Of a stretch of 5,706 bases of DNA, positions 1 through 3,979 are shown one piece after another. The notes beneath the pieces were generated by a model. The model saw only the letters and a list, made by a program, of their open reading frames with translations. It did not search any database and was not told the origin of the DNA. Position numbers and translations under genes: made by a program. Every line of letters begins with the position of its first letter. Positions within the stretch are counted from its first letter, which is position 1. This DNA is from DALYLB01 sp046154695 (GTDB lineage Bacteria > Acidobacteriota > Blastocatellia > RBC074). The stretch is taken from NCBI GenBank assembly GCA_046154695.1, contig JBJXFI010000409.1, forward strand, positions 1 to 5,706, written 5' to 3'.

Positions 1-304
1 CTGGCTCGCGCATGACCGTCACAATGAACGGATTCCTCAAATGAAATACCAGGTCATATCCGATATGGCCGGCAATCAGATGGAAATGGCTCAAGGCTTC
101 GATCGGCTGCTTTTGAATCGACTCCCAATAGGTCCACTTCAGCATTCGATCTTCTTCGAAATATCCGCTCAGGAAAGACGTAAACGAAGACCCCGCCGCC
201 TTTGGGATGTGGATGAAAAAAGTCTGGCGATCCTCGCCGGACGCCTCGACCTCCGCTTCCGGCTTCGCTCGCTCCTCGCCCTTCAAAAAAGAGAATAGAT
301 TCAT
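1..304 (-). CDS. Sulfotransferase family protein, N-terminal part (runs off the left edge)
   Basis: About 101 codons are visible, reading leftward from ATG at 304-302 with no stop before the window edge. After a charged N-terminus comes a block at residues 29-41 with the core HIPKAAGSSF. This matches the 5'-phosphosulfate loop of PAPS-dependent sulfotransferases of the Sulfotransfer_2 / heparan-sulfate type. It is followed by GHIGY (residues 79-83) and TVMREP (96-101), which fits the start of the 3'-phosphate binding segment. Family knowledge: such enzymes move sulfate from PAPS to a sugar or other hydroxyl or amine. The acceptor cannot be inferred here. An AGGGAG-like Shine-Dalgarno site just upstream supports the start. 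The gene lies about 40 bases beyond the tRNA-fMet terminator on the same strand, so it probably has its own weak promoter or depends on read-through. The C-terminal half is not in the window. Confidence 0.8.
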   Translation of the reverse strand, partial: MNLFSFLKGEERAKPEAEVEASGEDRQTFFIHIPKAAGSSFTSFLSGYFEEDRMLKWTYWESIQKQPIEALSHFHLIAGHIGYDLVFHLRNPFIVTVMREP

Positions 305-344
305 CTCTCTCCCTGTATCTGCCCCATTTCCGGCTTGAATCGGC

Positions 345-388
345 AAAAACGAAAGCCGCCAGTCCGGGGACTGACGGCTTTCGTTTTT
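345..388 (-). terminator. Intrinsic terminator after tRNA-fMet
   Basis: A long inverted repeat has 21-base arms (345-365 and 368-388) around a GG centre. The arms differ at one position, which would be a G-U or C-A pair depending on the strand read. In the minus direction the stem ends in CTTTCGTTTTTG, giving a U-run in the transcript. It begins four bases after the mature tRNA 3' end. The outer arms are A/T-rich, so it could also work on the plus strand. Confidence 0.85.
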
Positions 389-391
389 AGA

Positions 392-790
392 TTGCGGGGG
401 TAGGATTTGAACCTACGACCTTTGGGTTATGCTTACCACTTCGACTTTCGCCGCCCGGCCAACACCGGTTTGTGGTCTGGACTTTCTCTTCACCCTCAGC
501 CGAACTGTTAGGGTGCCTCCCATTAAGTCTCTACACCTTCTCTCAGCAATTGCTGAAAGCTTGGCTCGGGATTACCACTGCTGGAGGCTTCCCCGAATTT
601 GAGAGGATATCGTATGCAGGTTTCCCCGCATACAGCCCATTGCGGAATTAACTCCCAAGCGTCACGATATGCAGCAGAAATCGGCTTTCGCTGACGTTTG
701 TCGGTTTCAACCAGATAAATTTTACTGGCACACCGATTGTCAATCCCGCGGAATCGAGCCCAACGAGCTACCAGGCTGCTCCACCCCGCG
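392..790 (-). tRNA. Initiator tRNA-fMet (CAU), interrupted by a group I intron
   Basis: The two exons are 757-790 (34 nt, 5' half) and 392-431 (40 nt, 3' half). Joined, they give a 74-nt cloverleaf. It has acceptor strand CGCGGGG opposite CCCCGCA, D stem GAGC/GCTC, anticodon stem TTGGG/CCCAA with loop CTCATAA, T stem GTAGG/CCTAC with loop TTCAAAT, and discriminator A. Bacterial initiator hallmarks are all present: the unpaired C1-A72, the three G-C pairs at the base of the anticodon stem, and A11-U24. The 3' CCA is not encoded. The anticodon is split so that U33 ends exon 1 and C34 begins exon 2. The gene therefore makes no usable initiator until the intron is removed. It has a good promoter upstream (820-848) and a strong terminator directly downstream. 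Confidence 0.95.
432..756 (-). other. Group I intron (IC3-like) in the tRNA-fMet anticodon loop
   Basis: This 325-nt intervening sequence sits between U33 and C34. It obeys both group I boundary rules: the 5' exon ends in U and the intron ends in G. Core elements read on the minus strand resemble those of cyanobacterial and plastid tRNA introns. A P-like segment TTCGGGGAAGCCTCC lies at 597-583, a Q-like segment GGTAATCCCGAGCCAAGC at 576-559, and an R-like segment GGTGTAGAGACTTAATGG near 537-520. No homing endonuclease reading frame fits inside, so the intron would have to self-splice without an encoded mobility protein. Family knowledge: group I introns are known at this site in some cyanobacterial tRNA-fMet genes. 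Exact P1-P10 pairing was not folded computationally. Confidence 0.9.
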
Positions 791-819
791 TCAAATCGCT
801 CTTGACGAGCGAAGAACCG

Positions 820-848
820 ACTCTACCCGTGGGCCGAGGTTTTGTCAA
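820..848 (-). promoter_or_regulatory. Promoter for intron-containing tRNA-fMet
   Basis: On the minus strand, TTGACA (848-843) is followed after exactly 17 bases by TAGAGT (825-820), a 4/6 match to TATAAT. Transcription would start near 813, about 23 bases before the tRNA. The short leader contains a CGCTC/GAGCG inverted repeat (797-811). The promoter lies between the bacilliredoxin stop and the tRNA, so the tRNA need not depend on read-through. Confidence 0.7.
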
Positions 849-873
849 CAGGCGGCCCCGAGAATTCCGTGGA

Positions 874-1323
874 TCAGTCACTCGCGACGGTCTGGGACTG
901 CACGGGCTGGCAGAATTTGTCGAAAGCGGCGATCAGTTCGCGGGCGATCTGTTGCGCGTCGCGGCCTTCGATCTGGTATCGCTCCAGCATATGGACGATC
1001 TTCCCGTTTTGAAGGAGGGCGATCGAGGGGGAGGAGGGCGGATAGCCCGTGAAATAGCCGCGGGCGCGTTCGGTCGCTTCGACGTCGGCGCCGGCGAAGA
1101 CCGTGATGCTGCGCGCGGGGTGGACGGAATGCTGGAGCGCGAGCGCGATCCCGGGACGGGCCTTGCCCGCGGCGCATCCGCAGACGGAATTGACGATGAC
1201 CATCAGCGTTCCGGTGGTGTGTTGAACGGCGGCGTCCACATCCTCGGGACGGCGGGCCTCTTCGACTCCCAGGCGCGTGAGATCCTCTCGCATGGGCTTG
1301 ATCAATAACTCGGAATACGGCAT
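874..1323 (-). CDS. Bacilliredoxin, BrxA/BrxB (YphP/YqiW) family
   Basis: This 149-residue protein is close to the usual length of about 145 for the family. The signature is VNSVCGCAAGKARPG (residues 45-59), with the CGC redox motif at 48-50. It is followed by TVFAGADVEAT, GYFTG and the PSSPS segment (96-100), which matches the family's conserved thioredoxin-fold core. A C-terminal Cys138 in FDKFC is also typical. Known role in Firmicutes: a cytosolic de-bacillithiolating enzyme that removes bacillithiol from oxidised protein thiols. Homologues also occur in bacteria whose low-molecular-weight thiol is different, so the partner thiol here is unknown. The start is well supported by a perfect AGGAGGT (1337-1331) seven bases before ATG. 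The gene lies upstream of tRNA-fMet on the same strand and has no obvious terminator of its own. Confidence 0.93.
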   Translation of the reverse strand: MPYSELLIKPMREDLTRLGVEEARRPEDVDAAVQHTTGTLMVIVNSVCGCAAGKARPGIALALQHSVHPARSITVFAGADVEATERARGYFTGYPPSSPSIALLQNGKIVHMLERYQIEGRDAQQIARELIAAFDKFCQPVQSQTVASD

Positions 1324-1373
1324 TGCTTCTACCTCCTGGAACAGTGAATGCGAGTGTCGGCGGTGACGGTTCG

Positions 1374-1402
1374 ATCACGGCTATCTTCACTCTGTGTGTC
1401 AA
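1374..1402 (-). promoter_or_regulatory. Possible promoter for the bacilliredoxin gene
   Basis: A perfect TTGACA (1402-1397) lies upstream of the bacilliredoxin start on the minus strand. The hexamer 17 bases downstream (CGTGAT, 1379-1374) matches only half of the -10 consensus, so the -35 is convincing but the -10 is not. The implied leader is about 45 bases. Confidence 0.35.
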
Positions 1403-1509
1403 TTGCGCTAGTATGCGCGGCGACACGGAATCCAGATGGTAATCTCTTCTCGACCATATCTCAAGCCCCTTGTCCGGGCGGGGGGCCGATTGAGGGCAAG
1501 GATTGGGCG

Positions 1510-1839
1510 ATGCAGATCAAGAAACAGGGAAAAGTCCATTCGAAATCGAGGATTCATCCCAACGGCATCGGGAACGCCTTCGGCGTCATCGACAGATACT
1601 TCACCGAGCAGTTCCGTTTTCATGTGACGGCCTTCATGCCGCCTCGAAAAAAGTGGCACAAGCTGTCCAGCTTGTGCCGCATCCACCAGACGTTCTCAGA
1701 AAAAAAACCGGGCCTCGAACGAGACCACTTCCGGCGCGAGGGCGCCGGACTCTTCAGGCGCACCCTCACGCGAGGCACAAGCTGGACAGCTTATGCCACC
1801 ATGCTTTTCATTGTTTCAGGGCATCGCCACGCGACATGA
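1510..1839 (+). CDS. Doubtful small ORF, basic hypothetical protein
   Basis: This 109-codon frame opens with MQIKKQGKVHSKSR and has an AAGGA site seven bases before ATG. Roughly the first 50 codons have G/C-rich third positions, which looks somewhat like coding sequence. From residue 48 onward the frame runs through the inverted palindromes at 1653-1799, so the second half is repeat-derived. I recognise no family. The opposite strand over 1408-1626 is also open, with a GAAGG site before an ATG, so coding potential here is ambiguous. It could be a gene fragment cut off by the repeat, or no gene at all. Confidence 0.2.
   Translation: MQIKKQGKVHSKSRIHPNGIGNAFGVIDRYFTEQFRFHVTAFMPPRKKWHKLSSLCRIHQTFSEKKPGLERDHFRREGAGLFRRTLTRGTSWTAYATMLFIVSGHRHAT
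1653..1678 (+). repeat. REP-like palindrome, copy 1
   Basis: GGCACAAGCTG and CAGCTTGTGCC form a perfect 11-bp stem (1655-1678) around TC. Read on the minus strand the stem is followed by ACTTTTTT, so it could also terminate transcription coming from the right. The same 26-base sequence recurs inverted at 1774-1799 with one difference. Confidence 0.8.
1679..1773. repeat. Structured spacer between the two REP-like copies
   Basis: The 95 bases between the copies hold more inverted repeats. CCGGCGC (1731-1737) pairs perfectly with GCGCCGG (1742-1748). GAGGGCGCC (1738-1746) partly pairs with the segment at 1757-1767. CTCG-AA-CGAG occurs near 1714-1723. This suggests that 1653-1799 is a single folded unit, as in REPIN-type elements. 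Confidence 0.55.
1774..1799 (-). repeat. REP-like palindrome, copy 2 (inverted)
   Basis: This is the reverse complement of copy 1 with 25 of 26 positions matching. The single change is a T for a C in the left arm, read in copy 1 orientation. It too is a near-perfect hairpin. Read outward on the plus strand it is followed by a short CTTTT run, about 80 bases before the plsC start. Confidence 0.8.
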
Positions 1840-1884
1840 ACGGTTCCTTTCGACCCGCGACGCCTGACCGGAACCAAGATAGGA

Positions 1885-2538
1885 ATGGAAACTTTCTGGC
1901 TTTTTAATCTAACGCGTCTGCTCATCTTTTCGATTTGCCGGCTCTATTTTCGGATCGAATTCGAAGGGGCGGACCGCGTGCCGTCCTCCGGGGCGATGAT
2001 TCTTGCGCCGAATCACGTCAGCTATCTCGATCCGTTCTGGGTCTCGCTTCCGATCCGGCGTCCGCTGCGGTATATGACCTGGGACAAGATGACCCGGCTG
2101 CCGCTGCTCGGCCCCCTGATCCAGGCCTATGGCGCGTTTCCGGTCAAGATCGACAAGGGGGATCGGGGCGCTCTGCGCGTTTCGCTCTCGCAGCTTCAGG
2201 AAGGCGGCGGTCTGGTTGTCTTTCCCGAGGGCGCCCGGACCCGCACCGGTCGGATTAGGCCCTTCAAGCCCGGGGTCGTCCGGCTCGCCCTCGAAGCCCG
2301 CGTCCCCATCGTCCCCGTGACGATCATCGGCGGCTACCGGGCATTCTCGCCTCATCATCTCTTCCCCCGCCCCTGCAAGGTGCGTGTCATCTATCACGAC
2401 CCGATTCATCTCGACGATTCGATGACTAAGGACCAGATGCACCGCGAAGCCCGGCGGCTCCACGACATTGTGGCCTTGGACCTTCCAGACAGCGAATCAC
2501 AGCCCATCGAACAGGCCAACTCCAGCCGCGCCATGTGA
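1885..2538 (+). CDS. plsC: 1-acyl-sn-glycerol-3-phosphate acyltransferase (PlsC family)
   Basis: This 217-residue protein carries all four acyltransferase blocks. NHVSYLD (43-49) is the catalytic H-x4-D motif with His44 and Asp49. Block II is GAFPVKIDKGDRGAL (83-97). FPEGARTRTG (113-122) is the glycerol-phosphate binding block. VPIVPVTIIGG (140-150) is block IV. The N-terminus is hydrophobic (residues 4-22), consistent with membrane association. Family role: transfer of an acyl chain to lysophosphatidic acid, giving phosphatidic acid, the phospholipid precursor. The only nearby ATG has AGGA directly adjacent, which is poor spacing. The next in-frame ATG, at residue 38, would remove the N-terminal hydrophobic segment, so I keep 1885. 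The substrate could be another lysolipid, since this family is broad. The gene is divergent from bacilliredoxin and appears to be a single transcription unit. Confidence 0.93.
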   Translation: METFWLFNLTRLLIFSICRLYFRIEFEGADRVPSSGAMILAPNHVSYLDPFWVSLPIRRPLRYMTWDKMTRLPLLGPLIQAYGAFPVKIDKGDRGALRVSLSQLQEGGGLVVFPEGARTRTGRIRPFKPGVVRLALEARVPIVPVTIIGGYRAFSPHHLFPRPCKVRVIYHDPIHLDDSMTKDQMHREARRLHDIVALDLPDSESQPIEQANSSRAM

Positions 2539-2577
2539 AAAATATCCGTTGCCCCTCTAGCCCAAACCGCTGTCGTG

Positions 2578-2586
2578 TGCTACATT
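2578..2586 (+). promoter_or_regulatory. Possible extended -10 element for tRNA-Met
   Basis: TGCTACATT fits an extended -10 (TGn plus TACATT). No good -35 is seen at 17 bases upstream. A GGCCGG/CCGGCC hairpin (2618-2637) lies between this site and the tRNA, in what would be the precursor leader. Confidence 0.3.
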
Positions 2587-2644
2587 GCCACTCCATTTTT
2601 CGAGGACAGGTCAATGAGGCCGGTCAGCCACCCGGCCCAAATTT

Positions 2645-2718
<74 letters not shown>

Positions 2719-2732
2719 TCTTTCATTTTCAG

Positions 2733-2828
2733 TTACTTGCGAGGGTTCCATTTCTCTCCATTCTGCTGATTCCGGTTATCCGTCACGGCCGCGATTGCGA
2801 ATATGATGAGCGCGAGTTTCAGAGTCAT
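2733..2828 (-). CDS. Candidate 31-residue membrane peptide, third gene of the HTH-nucleotidyltransferase operon
   Basis: ATG (2828-2826) overlaps the TGA of the nucleotidyltransferase gene in an ATGA arrangement. An AAAGGA site lies eight bases upstream, inside the Lys-rich end of that gene. The peptide starts MTLKLALIIFAIAAVT, a single hydrophobic helix of about 15 residues. A polar tail rich in Asn, Gln, Lys and Arg ends NPRK. No family is recognised. Translational coupling and the membrane-helix pattern are visible facts. That it is expressed or is a toxin-like or signalling peptide is inference. It ends 14 bases from the convergent tRNA-Met 3' end. A frame this short can arise by chance. 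Confidence 0.4.
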   Translation of the reverse strand: MTLKLALIIFAIAAVTDNRNQQNGEKWNPRK

Positions 2829-3292
2829 TTCTTTTTTCCTTTCTTCACGGCCAATGCGGCGCGAAGTTTTTCCACGTCCGCCAAGTCCTGATGTCTACCC
2901 GCCGCTTCTTTGTTCCTGATCAGATCTTCCATAGAAATGAATGTTGCCGTCAGGTCGCCGAGATTGACCTTGACTCGCCTTGAATAACACTCTTCGAAAT
3001 CTACGCCGGCGATATCACAAATCACGTCAATCCGATTGGGCGCCACGCCGATGACGAGGAATTGTCCTGATTTTAAAAAATCATCGATCGGATAGCCGGC
3101 AACCGGAGCCCCGAATTCGGCGAGCGCTTTGAAAACTCGCTTCCCATTTCGCGGATCGGCGCCAATCCAAATATCAAGGTCCTTGGTATAACGCGGTTCG
3201 GCATGCTGGGTGACCGCATAACCGCCGATCACCAAATATTTAGCCTTTTCCTTGTTCAATCGAGATAACAAATCTCTGAAGTCTTGATTCAC
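2825..3292 (-). CDS. MNT/DUF6036-like nucleotidyltransferase (candidate toxin-antitoxin or defence component)
   Basis: A 155-residue protein of the polymerase-beta-like nucleotidyltransferase fold. YLVIGGYAV (19-27) carries the GG loop, and RYTKDLDIWI (34-43) carries the paired acids Asp38 and Asp40. Asp89 in NRIDVI is the likely third metal ligand. LIRNKEAAGRHQDLADVEKL (124-143) is the helical K...A.R...DL.D pattern common to small nucleotidyltransferases of AbiEii/DUF1814/DUF6036 type. Family knowledge: such proteins often pair with small HTH or HEPN partners in toxin-antitoxin modules and transfer nucleotides to RNA or protein. The substrate here is unknown. The start is GTG, chosen for the strong GGGGAGGA site five bases upstream and because the fold begins soon after. 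It overlaps the upstream gene by 53 bases and the candidate membrane peptide by 4. The tail ends KKGKKK. Confidence 0.8.
   Translation of the reverse strand: MNQDFRDLLSRLNKEKAKYLVIGGYAVTQHAEPRYTKDLDIWIGADPRNGKRVFKALAEFGAPVAGYPIDDFLKSGQFLVIGVAPNRIDVICDIAGVDFEECYSRRVKVNLGDLTATFISMEDLIRNKEAAGRHQDLADVEKLRAALAVKKGKKK
2837..2842 (-). promoter_or_regulatory. Shine-Dalgarno site for the 31-residue peptide
   Basis: AAAGGA eight bases before the ATG at 2828. It lies within the Lys codons at the end of the nucleotidyltransferase gene, so it may be coincidental. Confidence 0.35.
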
Positions 3293-3632
3293 TTAGATCC
3301 TCCCCTTTCATTTTGTGAGCTTCGACCACCATTCCCCATGCCGCGTCAAGCTTCGCCCGCGGTGACTGTCTGAGCCAATATTCGAGGCCAGGATGTGGAT
3401 CGCTTGTAAAAGTCCCGACCGAAAGGGTGATTTCTCTTTTCTTCCTGCCGCAGTTCGCCGGTCTGCCCGCTTTCGGACGGAGAAACTTTCTGGCGGATTT
3501 GGCCGGTATTTCCCAGACCTCGATCGGTCCCCACATCCTTTTATACGCGCCATCAATCAGCCCGGCTTTTAGCCAATTCTGCACCGTGCGCGCTGAAACC
3601 CCCTGTTGTTCGGCGAACTCTTTAATCGTCAT
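3240..3632 (-). CDS. Helix-turn-helix protein with C-terminal RLQR domain, partner of the nucleotidyltransferase
   Basis: A 130-residue protein. Residues 1-22 (MTIKEFAEQQGVSARTVQNW) are a MerR/excisionase-like helix-turn-helix. MWGPIEVWEIP (33-43) is the typical wing. A basic linker (49-68) follows, with Lys/Arg, Pro and Gly. The C-terminal part, DPHPGLEYWL (78-87) to SRLQRF (116-121), resembles from memory small proteins often encoded just ahead of DUF6036/MNT nucleotidyltransferases. Such a partner would be expected to act as antitoxin and autorepressor, but this is inferred from layout only. AGGAGG (3645-3640) lies seven bases before ATG, and a promoter is seen upstream. The last 53 bases also encode the start of the nucleotidyltransferase in another frame. 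Cys61 is isolated, so there is no zinc site. Confidence 0.7.
   Translation of the reverse strand: MTIKEFAEQQGVSARTVQNWLKAGLIDGAYKRMWGPIEVWEIPAKSARKFLRPKAGRPANCGRKKREITLSVGTFTSDPHPGLEYWLRQSPRAKLDAAWGMVVEAHKMKGEDLSESRLQRFVISIEQGKG
3298..3305 (-). promoter_or_regulatory. Internal Shine-Dalgarno site setting the GTG start of the nucleotidyltransferase
   Basis: GGGGAGGA, five bases upstream of GTG at 3292-3290, lies inside the helix-turn-helix coding sequence. It is the strongest ribosome binding site of this operon and supports a true 53-base gene overlap. Confidence 0.7.
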
Positions 3633-3651
3633 GCATCAGCCTCCTGATCAT

Positions 3652-3680
3652 AAAATATCGCGCTTCCCCTCAGCCGTCAA
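3652..3680 (-). promoter_or_regulatory. Promoter of the HTH-nucleotidyltransferase operon
   Basis: TTGACG (3680-3675), a 17-base spacer and TATTTT (3657-3652) lie upstream of the helix-turn-helix start. The expected transcript start is near 3645, so the leader is only about a dozen bases and begins close to the AGGAGG. An autorepressor binding here would block the whole operon. Confidence 0.55.
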
Positions 3681-3979
3681 AAGATTTCTTCGTAGGCCTC
3701 AGAAGGCTTTTCGCAGGCATATGAAATCTTTCTTCAAGCGATCTGACTTCCTCAAGAAAAACGCAAAAACCGTGCCCAGTTCAATGAGTCCACTTCAGAG
3801 ATCGTTGAATTTCTTTTCGGCGAATTTGGGCTCAAGTATGGAGTTTTTGCGCGAGTGCTGTTATTCAGGTATTCCAACAACAACGGCGCTTGCTGCGAAC
3901 GGCTCTCGGAATCCGCGATGATTATGTTGGATAATCGACGGGGTCGTCGCCAAACAACCAACCAGAAGAGGCAAAATAG
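3681..3979. other. Spacer without a recognisable gene
   Basis: Several short open stretches exist on both strands, such as 3721-3921 plus and 3752-3961 minus. None has a good ribosome site, a recognisable domain or clear coding bias. The region is richer in A/T than its neighbours. It may hold a decayed gene, or the regulatory regions of the two divergent flanking units. Confidence 0.4.
3920..3936 (+). promoter_or_regulatory. Inverted repeat with -10-like GATAAT upstream of the esterase gene
   Basis: GATTAT (3920-3925) and ATAATC (3931-3936) form a perfect 6-bp inverted repeat around GTTGG. The right arm overlaps GATAAT (3930-3935), a 5/6 match to TATAAT. No good -35 is present. It could be an operator over the esterase promoter about 45 bases before the start codon. 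This is inference. Confidence 0.3.

Noticed and set aside
41..298. Plus-strand open frame over the left edge
   Set aside because: The minus strand encodes clear sulfotransferase motifs over the same span. The plus frame is its shadow and has no ribosome site or domain.
432..756. Possible homing endonuclease gene in the intron
   Set aside because: No frame in the 325-nt intron shows LAGLIDADG, GIY-YIG, HNH or PD-D/E-x-K motifs, and the core structure occupies most of the length.
669..1308. Two plus-strand open frames (669-1052 and 802-1308)
   Set aside because: They run across the tRNA-fMet 5' exon, intron and the antisense of bacilliredoxin. The second is the antisense of a strongly conserved gene.
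1909..2463. Long minus-strand frame opposite plsC
   Set aside because: All acyltransferase motifs are on the plus strand, and the minus frame lacks a start signal.
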